DNA of 37,912 nucleotides. It comes from JACCXJ01 sp052387115. GTDB taxonomy: Bacteria; Pseudomonadota; Gammaproteobacteria; JACCXJ01. Positions 8,096 to 16,175 of this stretch are shown piece by piece (the stretch's first letter is position 1; each line of letters begins with the position of its first letter). A model generated the notes under the pieces. The model ran no database searches. It saw nothing but the letters and a program-made list of their open reading frames with translations, and had not been told where the DNA came from. The stretch lies in assembly GCA_052387115.1 (NCBI GenBank), contig JBQTJM010000336.1, positions 1-37,912 of the forward strand. Reading direction: 5' to 3'. The position numbers and the translations under genes are program-made.

Positions 8096-8144
8096 ATTCT
8101 AGGTCGGGTCGCAGGAAATCTGAAGCGCGTTTACCACTGTGGTA
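8096..8144 (-). promoter_or_regulatory. Putative promoter and palindromic operator upstream of the amidotransferase-like gene
   Basis: TTCAGA (8119-8124), a 17-base spacer and TAGAAT (8096-8101) on the minus strand form a fair sigma-70 promoter. Seven bases upstream of the -35 lies a perfect palindrome, TACCAC-T-GTGGTA (8132-8144), a plausible activator or repressor site. Confidence 0.35.
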
Positions 8145-8160
8145 TCACCGTGGATCGGCA

Positions 8161-9600
8161 CTAGGCCCGCGGCTGGTCCTCGGCGCGCTGAATGTCGAAC
8201 TTGCGCATCTTTTCGACCAGCGTGGTGCGCCCCATCCTGAGGCGCTGGGCCGCGTGGGCGACGACCCAATCGGAGTCGTCCAGGGCCTGGATGATGAGCG
8301 AGTATTCGAGGCTGTCCAGATGTTCTTTGAGGTTCAGCCCGGTGCGGGGCAGGCGCGTCAGGCCCAAACCCAGGTCAAGCTCGGACACACCGGCCGCCAC
8401 GTCTGTCTCGACGGGTGCGAAGTCCGATTCCATCAGATCGGCGGCCTGGTACTTGACCGGGAGATCGGGCAGGTCCACGAGGCCGTTCGGGCACAGGATG
8501 GCCAGGCGTTCCATGAGGTTCGCGAGCTCGCGCACATTGCCGGGCCAGGGGTAGCGCGCGAGCGACGCATGGCAGCGCGCGGTCAGACGGATGCGGCCTC
8601 GGCCCTCGTACTCGCCACGCGCGATCAGCTCTTCGATGAGCAGGGGCAGATCCTCGGTCCGTTCGCGCAGGGGTGGCATCTCGATGGGGAAGACATTTAT
8701 GCGATAGTAGAGGTCCTCGCGGAACGCGCCCCGGGCGATGGCCTCGTCCAGGTTGACGTGGGTCGCGGCGACGATGCGCACGTCAGCCGTGAGGCTCTTG
8801 TTGCTGCCCACCCGTTCGAAGGTGCGGTCCTGCAGGACGCGGTTGAGCTTGACCTGCATCGTGAGACCCATATCGCCGATCTCGTCCAGAAATATGGTGC
8901 CGCCCTCGGCCAGCTCGAAGCGCCCCTGGCGCGTCGTAATGGCGCCGGTGAAGGCGCCTTTCTCGTGCCCGAACAGCTCGGACTCCAGGAGCTCCGAGGG
9001 GATGGCGCCGCAGTTGACCGGGACGAACGGGCGGTTGCGGCGCTTGGAATGGTAGTGGACGTGTCGCGCCACTACCTCTTTTCCAGTCCCGGACTCGCCG
9101 GTGATGAGAACATTGGCGTCGGTGCCGGCCACCATGCCGATCATCTTGGTGATACGCTTGATGGCAGGGCTGGTCCCGACCAGGCTGCGAAACAGCTCGA
9201 CCGGTCTCGTGCCGTTGCCCTGGCGCGATGAGCGGTGCCGCTCGATCTTGCCGAGCGCCGCCGCCAGGTCGTCGTAACGCAAGGGGAGCCACGCGGTGGC
9301 GACCCCGGGGTCGCTCGGCGGGCGCGACGTCCCGGGGTCGAGGATCAGCAGCACCGCGATGTTCGGGTGCTGTGCTTGAAGCTGTTTCACGAGCTCCTTC
9401 CGAACGGTCGGCAGGCCGACATCACCCAGAAGGACGAGGTCACAAGACGGCGCCTCCGCCAGCGCCTCCTGAAATCGGGCCGGTTCGCAGTTCGCGATCC
9501 CCTGGAATTCGAGGAACTCGAGAATGGCCCCGACGCGCTGTCGGGTTTCCGCATCGTTGTCGACGATCAAGGCGTGGTGGTGATACACGGGCGCTTGCAT
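8161..9600 (-). CDS. fleQ: Sigma-54-dependent transcriptional activator, FleQ type
   Basis: A 479-residue bacterial enhancer-binding protein. The order is a FleQ-type degenerate receiver-like domain (about 1-125, no clear phospho-acceptor), a sigma-54 AAA+ domain with Walker A GESGTGKE near 167, the sigma-54 contact loop GAFTGA near 214 and Walker B GGTIFLDEIGD near 231, and a Fis-type helix-turn-helix at 435-475 ending TTLVEKMRKF. The stretch HYHSKRRNRPFVPVNCGAIP and the C-terminal LKEHLDSLE...RLRMGRTTLVEKMRK closely follow remembered Pseudomonas FleQ. FleQ drives flagellar genes with sigma-54 and, in Pseudomonas, responds to c-di-GMP to control exopolysaccharide. No flagellar gene lies in this window, so the targets here are unknown. 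A promoter is visible at 9633-9660. Confidence 0.85.
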   Translation of the reverse strand: MQAPVYHHHALIVDNDAETRQRVGAILEFLEFQGIANCEPARFQEALAEAPSCDLVLLGDVGLPTVRKELVKQLQAQHPNIAVLLILDPGTSRPPSDPGVATAWLPLRYDDLAAALGKIERHRSSRQGNGTRPVELFRSLVGTSPAIKRITKMIGMVAGTDANVLITGESGTGKEVVARHVHYHSKRRNRPFVPVNCGAIPSELLESELFGHEKGAFTGAITTRQGRFELAEGGTIFLDEIGDMGLTMQVKLNRVLQDRTFERVGSNKSLTADVRIVAATHVNLDEAIARGAFREDLYYRINVFPIEMPPLRERTEDLPLLIEELIARGEYEGRGRIRLTARCHASLARYPWPGNVRELANLMERLAILCPNGLVDLPDLPVKYQAADLMESDFAPVETDVAAGVSELDLGLGLTRLPRTGLNLKEHLDSLEYSLIIQALDDSDWVVAHAAQRLRMGRTTLVEKMRKFDIQRAEDQPRA

Positions 9601-9928
9601 CGCTCATCTCGATCGGGCCAGAGTAGCGGCTAGTTAAACACCCGCCGGGTCGGATGTCAAAAATATGGCGCTGGACCGGCCTAGTTCCTTGATTTAGTCC
9701 CTCCTGAATCGCTCTTTTCACCACGGGAGACTTGAATCCGGCGCCCGTCTCGCCGGGGACGAAGCGCCTTGGGAACATGAGTCGGTCGTCGGCACGGCTC
9801 GTGGGCCGGGTGTCCCATGGGCAACTTGGCTTACAATACGTGCGAGCGAGGGAGCGCAACGAACCATGCGCAGCCGGGGGCGAGCAACCGTCGCCCGTCC
9901 GTAGCCCACAAACGGACGCTCCCCAACG
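9601..9928. other. Divergent intergenic region fleQ / isocitrate dehydrogenase
   Basis: 328 bases without a gene. It holds the fleQ promoter at 9633-9660. On the plus strand a TACAAT at 9832-9837 could serve as a -10 for the isocitrate dehydrogenase gene, but I see no good -35 before it. Nothing else stands out. Confidence 0.5.
9633..9660 (-). promoter_or_regulatory. Putative sigma-70 promoter of fleQ
   Basis: Perfect TTGACA (9655-9660), a 16-base spacer and TTTAAC (9633-9638) on the minus strand, about 35 bases upstream of the fleQ ATG. Confidence 0.45.
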
Positions 9929-10975
9929 ATGACGACGACCCTACCCGCGACCTCGATCCCGGCGACCTTGATCCATGGGGATGGTATCGGGCCGGAGATC
10001 GTTACGGCCGCCATCGAGGTTCTGGAGGCCGCCGGCGGCCGCTTCGAATGGGACGTGCAGCGCGCCGGCATGGAGGGCCTGGCCAAGGCTGGCGATCCGT
10101 TACCGGAGGCCACTATCGAGAGCATCCGGCGCACCCGCCTGGCGCTCAAAGGCCCCCTGACCACCCCCGTCGGTGGCGGGTATCGTTCCGTCAACGTGGC
10201 GTTGCGCGAGACTTTCACGCTGTTCGCCAATGTGCGGCCGGCCAGGAGCCTGTTTCGCGGCGGACGCTTCGAGGACGTCGATCTGGTCTTGGTGCGGGAG
10301 AATACCCAGGGGTTTTACGTCGGCGTCGAGCACTTCATCCCCATCGACGACGACCCCAGGGCCGTGGCGGAGGCCTCCGGTATCATCACCCGCTCTGGTT
10401 GCAGGCGGATCGCGCGCTTCGCCTTCGAATACGCCTTGAGCCATGGGCGCAAGAAGGTCACCGTGGTTCACAAGGCCAATATCCTTAAGAAGCTCACCGG
10501 CCTGTTCCTCGAGACGGCGCTCGATATCGGGCGCGAATACCAGGGCCGGCTGCAGATCGACGAGCGCATCGTGGACAACTGCGCCATGCAGCTCGTCATC
10601 AACCCGCAACAGTTCGACGTGATCCTGACCACCAATATGTTCGGAGACATCCTCTCCGACGAGATTGCCGGGCTGGTCGGGGGACTCGGCACCACCCCGG
10701 GCGCGAACATCGGTGCCAACGCCGCAATCTTCGAGGCCGTGCACGGCTCGGCCCCCGACATCGCCGGACAGGGCATCGCCAACCCCACGGCCGTGATCAT
10801 GGCGGGGGCCATGATGCTCGATTACCTCGGGCTCACCGGGCCGGCCGAGCGGGTGCGGCGCGCGGTGTCTCTCACGCTCGACGAAGACCGGATCAGGACC
10901 CGCGATCTCGGCGGGTTGGCCATGACCGCCGAGTTCACGCGCGCGGTGGTGCAACGGGTCCGGGCCGAGCCATGA
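9929..10975 (+). CDS. NAD-dependent isocitrate dehydrogenase-type beta-decarboxylating dehydrogenase
   Basis: A 348-residue member of the isocitrate/isopropylmalate dehydrogenase family, which oxidatively decarboxylates a 2-hydroxy acid with NAD(P)+ and a divalent metal. Landmarks are the N-terminal LIHGDGIGPEIV, the substrate loop TPVGGGYRSVNVALR near 79-93 with the Ser and Asn typical of isocitrate rather than isopropylmalate enzymes, NVRPARS near 101, VHKANILK near 183, and the metal/cofactor region TNMFGDILSDEIAGLVGG...GANIG followed by EAVHGSAPDIAGQGIANP. The length suits the short NAD-type bacterial IDH. Homoisocitrate or tartrate dehydrogenase activity cannot be excluded. The ATG at 9929 has no strong ribosome-binding site, but the N-terminus fits the family. 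Confidence 0.85.
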   Translation: MTTTLPATSIPATLIHGDGIGPEIVTAAIEVLEAAGGRFEWDVQRAGMEGLAKAGDPLPEATIESIRRTRLALKGPLTTPVGGGYRSVNVALRETFTLFANVRPARSLFRGGRFEDVDLVLVRENTQGFYVGVEHFIPIDDDPRAVAEASGIITRSGCRRIARFAFEYALSHGRKKVTVVHKANILKKLTGLFLETALDIGREYQGRLQIDERIVDNCAMQLVINPQQFDVILTTNMFGDILSDEIAGLVGGLGTTPGANIGANAAIFEAVHGSAPDIAGQGIANPTAVIMAGAMMLDYLGLTGPAERVRRAVSLTLDEDRIRTRDLGGLAMTAEFTRAVVQRVRAEP

Positions 10976-11027
10976 AAATCTTATCTTCTTTGGGGCGGTA
11001 CGTCCGGACGCCGTACCGACCCTGTGG

Positions 11028-11354
11028 ATGATGACGACGGTCGCGCGGTTTTTCGTGGGGATGGGCCCGCTGCGCAGCCTGCTCGCGATCGCGACCGTGT
11101 CCCTGGTCGCGCTCGCCCCATTCGCGCTCTTGGACCCGAGCGGCGTGATGCGGGGTGCCGTCGCGCCGGCCCTGGCCACTCTGGTCGCCTTCGTCTTGCC
11201 GCTCGACATGAGCATGAGCCGGGTCTTCATGTCGGGGGCGGAAGCGCCCGAGGTCGCGCGCTATGCACGCATCATCCGCTGCGAGGCGTGGTTGCTCGTG
11301 CTGCTCGTTTCGGCTTGGGTGCCGACCCTCTGGGCGCGGCTGGGCTCGGGATGA
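11028..11354 (+). CDS. Small hypothetical membrane protein
   Basis: A 108-residue protein with three probable membrane spans (SLLAIATVSLVALAPFALL; VAPALATLVAFVLPL; AWLLVLLVSAWVPTLW) and few polar residues outside them. No family is recognised. It lies 52 bases after the isocitrate dehydrogenase gene and about 80 before the endonuclease gene, all on one strand, so co-transcription is likely. Two ATG codons (11028 and 11031) are adjacent and neither has a clear Shine-Dalgarno. The long antisense frames here have amino-acid compositions typical of GC-rich shadows. Confidence 0.55.
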   Translation: MMTTVARFFVGMGPLRSLLAIATVSLVALAPFALLDPSGVMRGAVAPALATLVAFVLPLDMSMSRVFMSGAEAPEVARYARIIRCEAWLLVLLVSAWVPTLWARLGSG

Positions 11355-11436
11355 GCCGAGGGGCACTGGCAGTGGCGCGGACTGCGCTTGGCCCGCGGAG
11401 GGGGCCGGGTCGATCTGAAACCGAACGCCGGGTACG

Positions 11437-12282
11437 ATGAGCGAACCAAGCACCGAGACCTTCGGTCTGCGCGTGATGACCTACAACATCCACAAGGGCT
11501 TCAGCGCCGGCAACACCCGATTCGTCCTGCACTCGATGCGCAAAGCGCTGGTACAGACCGAGGTGGACCTGATTTTTTTGCAGGAGATCCAGGGCGAGCA
11601 CGCCTACCGCGAGCGTTTCATCGACGACTGGCCCGACATCCCGCAGCTCCAGTTCCTGGCCGGGGGGATCTGGCCCCACCAGGCCTACGGCAAGAACGCC
11701 ATCTACGACGCTGGCCACCACGGCAATGCCATCCTGAGCAAGTACCCCATCGTGTCCTGGGAGAACATCAACGTCTCGGGCAGCCGGCTCGCGAGCCGCA
11801 GCGTGCTGCACGGCGTGATCGAGCCCCCCAAGGCCCAGGGCCCGGTGCATGTCATCTGCATTCATTTCGGGCTCCGTGCGGTCGAGCAGCGGCGGCAACT
11901 CGGGGTCCTGTGCGAGCGCATCCGCTCGCACGTGCCGAACGATGCGCCCCTCATCATCGCCGGGGACTTCAATGATTGGACCGGCCAGGCGGGGCGCCGG
12001 GTGCACGATAATTTCGGATTGTCGGATGTGTTCGTGACCCTCACGCAACGCCCGGCGCTGACCTACCCGGTATGGCTCCCGCTTCTGCCGGTCGACCGCA
12101 TCTTCTATCGCGGGGCCCGCCCTACGGCCTGCCAGTGCTTGAGCGGGGATCCATGGCGCAGGCTCTCGGACCATGCGGCCCTGTATGCGTCGTTCGCCCT
12201 CGACACCGGAGTGTCCGCGGGCGAACGCCCCGTCAAGGGCGACAAGATTGTTCGAGCCCAGCGCAGGCACCGGGTGCGTTGA
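11437..12282 (+). CDS. Endonuclease/exonuclease/phosphatase family protein
   Basis: A 281-residue metal-dependent phosphoesterase of the DNase I/exonuclease III fold. Visible core motifs are MTYNIHKG near 14 (metal-site Asn), DLIFLQEIQG near 44 (catalytic Glu), HGNAILSKYP near 94, ICIHFGLR near 140, IIAGDFNDW near 174 (Asp and Asn) and LSDHAALYA near 252 (general-base Asp-His). All catalytic positions are present, so it should be active on a phosphodiester, whether nucleic acid or phospholipid head group. There is no signal peptide, so it is probably cytoplasmic. Its stop is two bases before the next start, indicating an operon with the PGPGW protein and the CDP-alcohol phosphatidyltransferase. 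That pairing suggests a phospholipid-linked substrate, but this is inference. Confidence 0.88.
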   Translation: MSEPSTETFGLRVMTYNIHKGFSAGNTRFVLHSMRKALVQTEVDLIFLQEIQGEHAYRERFIDDWPDIPQLQFLAGGIWPHQAYGKNAIYDAGHHGNAILSKYPIVSWENINVSGSRLASRSVLHGVIEPPKAQGPVHVICIHFGLRAVEQRRQLGVLCERIRSHVPNDAPLIIAGDFNDWTGQAGRRVHDNFGLSDVFVTLTQRPALTYPVWLPLLPVDRIFYRGARPTACQCLSGDPWRRLSDHAALYASFALDTGVSAGERPVKGDKIVRAQRRHRVR

Positions 12283-12284
12283 TC

Positions 12285-12542
12285 ATGCGCTCTGCGATGC
12301 AGATGAGTTACAAGCTGGCCCGCCGTTTGGTGATCGGGTTTTTCGGGCTCACCGTGCTGTTGGTCGGGGTCGCCATGATCGTGTTGCCCGGCCCCGCGTT
12401 CATCGTGATCCCGGTGGGCCTCGGGATCCTCGGGATCGAGTTCGCCTGGGCGCGGCGTTGGTTGAAAACGCTGAAGGATCGGACCGAGGGGGTAGTCGAG
12501 GGGCTCCTGGGATCGTCCCACCGGCGCGACCCCGGAGCGTAG
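12285..12542 (+). CDS. PGPGW-family small transmembrane protein
   Basis: An 85-residue protein with two membrane spans: one near 16-35 and one around LPGPAFIVIPVGLGILGIEFAWARRWL near 37-62. The 'LPGPxFxVxPxGLxILxxEFxWARRWL' pattern is the PGPGW-type signature of short putative transmembrane proteins of unknown function. The start at ATG 12285 follows the previous stop by two bases, so translation is probably coupled. A longer in-frame extension upstream overlaps the endonuclease gene and has no support. Confidence 0.75.
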   Translation: MRSAMQMSYKLARRLVIGFFGLTVLLVGVAMIVLPGPAFIVIPVGLGILGIEFAWARRWLKTLKDRTEGVVEGLLGSSHRRDPGA

Positions 12543-12573
12543 TAAGTTTTTTCACAACCCTCTCGGGTGCGCC

Positions 12574-13155
12574 ATGGCTGGATTGAAAGGCATCGCGAAC
12601 CTGCCCAATCTTCTGAGCTGCTTCCGTTTCATCGCGGCGCCCTGGTTGCTCTACCTCGCCTGGAACGGTTACCCGCGGGCCTATGTCGCCGTCTTGGTGC
12701 TGTCGTTCTTGAGCGATGCACTCGATGGATTCCTGGCGCGCTGGTTTCACCAGGAGTCCGAGCTCGGGGCGATGCTGGACACCGCGGCCGATGTGATCAT
12801 TTATATTACCATCCCCGTCTCGGCGTGGTGGTTGTGGCCCGCGTTGCTGCGCCAGGAGGCCCCGTTCGTCGCGCTGGTGATCGCGAGTTACTCCGTGCCG
12901 GCGCTTGTCGGGCTCCTGAAGTTCCGGTCGCTCACGAGCTACCACACCTGGGCGGTGAAGGTCGCCGCCGCGGCCGCCGGGGGCGCGGCGCTCGTCATGT
13001 TCGCGGGGGGGCCGACCTGGCCCTTCCGGCTGGCGACGCCCCTCTGTGTGCTCGCCGCGCTCGAACAGATCGCCATCACCCTGGTGTTGCCGGAATCCTG
13101 GTCGGATGTCCGCTCGCTGTGGCACGTGCTGCGGCAGCTCGGCTCGGCGCGCTGA
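12574..13155 (+). CDS. CDP-alcohol phosphatidyltransferase family protein
   Basis: A 193-residue integral membrane enzyme with the complete CDP-alcohol phosphotransferase motif D-x3-DG-x2-AR-x8-G-x3-D-x3-D, seen here as DALDGFLAR, eight residues, then GAMLDTAAD near 49-75. Such enzymes move a phosphatidyl group from CDP-diacylglycerol onto an alcohol (glycerol phosphate, serine, inositol, cardiolipin acceptors). About five further hydrophobic spans follow. The N-terminus NLPNLLSCFRFIAAP is the usual PgsA-like start. The acceptor alcohol cannot be told from sequence, so no gene symbol is given. It is the third gene of the plus-strand run, 31 bases after the PGPGW gene. Confidence 0.88.
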   Translation: MAGLKGIANLPNLLSCFRFIAAPWLLYLAWNGYPRAYVAVLVLSFLSDALDGFLARWFHQESELGAMLDTAADVIIYITIPVSAWWLWPALLRQEAPFVALVIASYSVPALVGLLKFRSLTSYHTWAVKVAAAAAGGAALVMFAGGPTWPFRLATPLCVLAALEQIAITLVLPESWSDVRSLWHVLRQLGSAR

Positions 13156-13179
13156 TCCCGATTGCAGTCGGTGACAACG

Positions 13180-13785
13180 ATGAAAACCAAGCTTTCCAAG
13201 CGCTGGATGACGCCGTGGGCCTTCGCCTTCGCATTCGCCGGGCAGCCCGTGCTCGGCGTCCCCGAGTCGGTGGCGACCTTCGCGGGGGGCTGTTTCTGGT
13301 GCATGGAGGAGGCGTTCGAAAAGATCCCCGGGGTGGTATCGGTGACCTCGGGCTATACCGGTGGCGAAAAGGTCAACCCCACTTACCAGGACGTCTCGGA
13401 CGGGGGTACCGGGCATGCCGAGGGCATCGAGGTCCGCTATGACCCCTCGCGGGTGAATTACACGCAACTCCTGGAGGTCTTCTGGCACAACATCGATCCG
13501 CTGACCCCGAACGCCCAGTTCTGCGACCACGGCAGCCAATACCGCTCGGCCATCTTCTACCACGACGACGAAGAGAAACGGCTCGCCGACGCATCCAAAC
13601 TGGCCTTCTCCCAATCGGGGCGTTTCAAGTCGCCGATCGTCACGGAGATCGTGGCGGCGGGGGCCTTCTACCCGGCCGAGGAATACCACCAGGATTATTA
13701 CCGGAAGAACCCGGCACGCTACGAGCTCTATAAATACAGCTGCGGCCGCGCCAAGCGGCTAGAGGAGCTCTGGGGAGGTCCGTAG
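13180..13785 (+). CDS. msrA: Peptide-methionine (S)-S-oxide reductase MsrA, probably exported
   Basis: A 201-residue MsrA that reduces methionine-S-sulfoxide in oxidised proteins. The catalytic motif GCFWCMEEAF appears near 36, followed by TSGYTGG, HAEGIEVRYDP, FWHNIDP and QYRSAIFY, all hallmarks of the family; the Glu and Tyr residues of the active site are in place. The N-terminal extension (MKTKLSKRWMTPWAFAFAFA) is basic then hydrophobic and looks like a signal peptide, so the enzyme may repair periplasmic proteins. ATG 13180 is preferred over the upstream TTG at 13162. It lies 24 bases after the phosphatidyltransferase gene and ends the plus-strand run. Confidence 0.92.
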   Translation: MKTKLSKRWMTPWAFAFAFAGQPVLGVPESVATFAGGCFWCMEEAFEKIPGVVSVTSGYTGGEKVNPTYQDVSDGGTGHAEGIEVRYDPSRVNYTQLLEVFWHNIDPLTPNAQFCDHGSQYRSAIFYHDDEEKRLADASKLAFSQSGRFKSPIVTEIVAAGAFYPAEEYHQDYYRKNPARYELYKYSCGRAKRLEELWGGP

Positions 13786-13895
13786 CCGGCCGTCAGGCGC
13801 GTTCCTACCCTTCCGCCTTACGCGCGTTGCATTGGGAGGCCTCCGCGGGCGCGGTTACCACCGCACGCGGCTCGGCATTGGGCGCCGAGAACCCC

Positions 13896-15953
13896 TTACA
13901 TGTCGGGCAAGCCGACGATGGACCAGGTGAGCCCGTTATTTGTGGAGCGAAATAGCCGTTCTCCGGAAGTTCCGTAGACTGTGCGATCTTCTGAGTAGCG
14001 CGGGGAGAACTTGATCGAGATGGAACCTAGTGGAAACGATATCCACGGGCCCAACCCGTGGTTGTTACGGATGAGCGCCGGACCTATTTTTGAGAAACTC
14101 GTGCCATCATCAGCGCTCCGGTACAGTCCCTTTCCGCGGAGACTAAGCAGTATCGTGCGATCGTTACGGTAATCGGGAGAAACCGCGATCGTCTCGATAT
14201 ACCCGCCATTGACATCGGTGCTTGTAGATGCCGCCTTCGCCCACGTCACGCCCCTGTCTTGCGACTTATACAGGCCGCGATCCGTGCCGGCGAATACAGT
14301 CCGGTCGGTCGCAAAGGACGGCGTGACCGCGAGATTAACGAAGTTATTGAACTCGGATCGCGAGTCGACAAGTTGCCATGACGCTCCGGCGTTGACGGTC
14401 CTATAAACGCCGCCGCCATAACTTATGAATAATGTCTGGTCCGTTGCGAAGTTCGGCGAGATGACCAGTGATTGTGTTTGCCGGCTGGTCGCAAGGTTCC
14501 ACACCTGTACGAAGCTATTGCCGCCATTGCGAGAACGATACACCTGGCCTTGCCGGGAGCCGACGAATACCGTCTGATCGGATCCATAGGCCGGCGAGAT
14601 CGCGATAAAGGTCGGGGTGACATTTCGATTAATGAGCTTGTGTTGCCAGGTCCGTCCGGCATCGGGAGACTTTTCGATATGCATCTGCGCCTTAGTGACG
14701 AAGATCGTTCGATCCGACCCGAACGCCGGCGAGAAGGCTATATCGGCCACCCGGATCGGGTTGGGATAGGGTCTTAGCACATCCCAGCTGATCCCCTCGT
14801 TGACCGACTTGAAGATCCCGGCCAAATAGCTCCCGAACACAATCGTCGCGTCTACATCGTGTATGGGCGACACAGCGATCGATACAATTATACGACGGGA
14901 CAAGGTGTCCAGTTGACCCCAAGTGGCTCCGCTATTGGATGAGGAAAACAGGCCGTCGAAGCCCGCCAGGAACAGGGCGCCCCCCTCCGAAATGGCAAGG
15001 TCGGCAAACTGAGGCAATAAAATCGCCTGCAATCCGATGGTGATTCCTTGGCTACGTTTCGCCCAGGAAAGGCCGGCATTCTCGGAGCGATATATAGCGC
15101 TTCTCCACGCTGAAGCATATACCGTGCCGTCTGTGGCATAGGCCGGGGAGGCGACGATCTGGGTGATGTCCAGATCGCCAATTCCGGTATTCGCGGCCAC
15201 GAAGGAATCTCCGCCGTCACTGGTCTTGAAGATCCCTTGGGTTCGCGTGCCAACAAAAAATGCTCCATCTTCGGGGTAGTGCGGTGATACCCCTATCGCC
15301 GAGATCGGGGCGTTGCGGAATCGTCGTATCTCGCGCCACGTCGTCCCGCCGTCCTCCGAAGCGTATAAGACGCCGCTCCCATCCCCGATAAGCACGAAGT
15401 CGCTGTTCGTCTTTGATACCGCGATAGCCGTAAACGGACTGCTTCCACTCTTGACCGTGCTCCAACTGGCCCCACCGTTCACGGTACGGAACACCTTTCC
15501 CGTGCCATTTGCCGAGGCCCAAGCTACTTGGTTAGACGGATCGCTCGACATGACAACGATCGCGATGCGCAGCGTACTCAAGCCGTTATTGACCTTCGCC
15601 CAAGATGCGCCTCTGTCCGTGCTTCCATAGATCCCGTTGCCCAGGGTGGACAGGAACAGGTGGTGTGCGGAGTGCACGGATACTGATAACGACGAATATA
15701 TGCTCGGGCTGTCTAGCCCATTGACGAGCCTTTTCCATGTGCGGCCACCGTCGAGCGAGCGGCATAGATTGTCCCTGACGATGGTGAATAGAGTGCCGTC
15801 CTGCTCGAAACTAGGGGATACCTCGATTTCGGATATGACGTCGTGAGGGGTGTGGGCGTCAGCGGTTTGTCCCATCGCTATTAGTGCGCCGGCAACGATT
15901 AGGGCGTGTTTTAGGGACAGTGATACGGTACGGGTGAGCGCGCGGGTGTTCAT
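13896..15953 (-). CDS. Secreted Asp-box (BNR) repeat beta-propeller protein
   Basis: A 685-residue protein with a signal peptide ending near GQTADA (about residue 33) and the start ATG 15953 preceded by GGGAG. I count 14 Asp-box motifs of the form S-x-D/N-x-G-x-T/S-W/F, for example SLDGGRTW, STDRGASW, SEDGGTTW, SQDRGVTW and STNNGLTW, spread along the whole length at roughly 45-50 residue spacing. Asp-boxes mark the turns of beta-propeller blades (sialidase, sortilin and YCF48-like folds). Fourteen would fit two seven-bladed propellers. Such domains usually bind glycans or proteins; no sialidase Arg triad is evident. It is less GC-rich than its neighbours and is followed upstream by the two FG-GAP genes on the same strand, suggesting a secreted-protein cluster. 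Function unknown. Confidence 0.8.
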   Translation of the reverse strand: MNTRALTRTVSLSLKHALIVAGALIAMGQTADAHTPHDVISEIEVSPSFEQDGTLFTIVRDNLCRSLDGGRTWKRLVNGLDSPSIYSSLSVSVHSAHHLFLSTLGNGIYGSTDRGASWAKVNNGLSTLRIAIVVMSSDPSNQVAWASANGTGKVFRTVNGGASWSTVKSGSSPFTAIAVSKTNSDFVLIGDGSGVLYASEDGGTTWREIRRFRNAPISAIGVSPHYPEDGAFFVGTRTQGIFKTSDGGDSFVAANTGIGDLDITQIVASPAYATDGTVYASAWRSAIYRSENAGLSWAKRSQGITIGLQAILLPQFADLAISEGGALFLAGFDGLFSSSNSGATWGQLDTLSRRIIVSIAVSPIHDVDATIVFGSYLAGIFKSVNEGISWDVLRPYPNPIRVADIAFSPAFGSDRTIFVTKAQMHIEKSPDAGRTWQHKLINRNVTPTFIAISPAYGSDQTVFVGSRQGQVYRSRNGGNSFVQVWNLATSRQTQSLVISPNFATDQTLFISYGGGVYRTVNAGASWQLVDSRSEFNNFVNLAVTPSFATDRTVFAGTDRGLYKSQDRGVTWAKAASTSTDVNGGYIETIAVSPDYRNDRTILLSLRGKGLYRSADDGTSFSKIGPALIRNNHGLGPWISFPLGSISIKFSPRYSEDRTVYGTSGERLFRSTNNGLTWSIVGLPDM

Positions 15954-16175
15954 TATCTAATCTCCCTAAATGGTCGATAGCAGTACACTAGCCTGAAGTT
16001 AACGAGGGCTAATTGACCTAACATTGGTGCGGTGTCGGTTTCGGGAGCGTTGCATCCGTGATCAAGCCGACTCTAGCTGCCATATCAAAGGTTTCTCCTC
16101 TTCTATCTTCTAGCCGCAACTGTTTAGTAAGGTTAGACATTGTCGGTGCGGCTTTCGTCAATGTCTATCTCGGCG

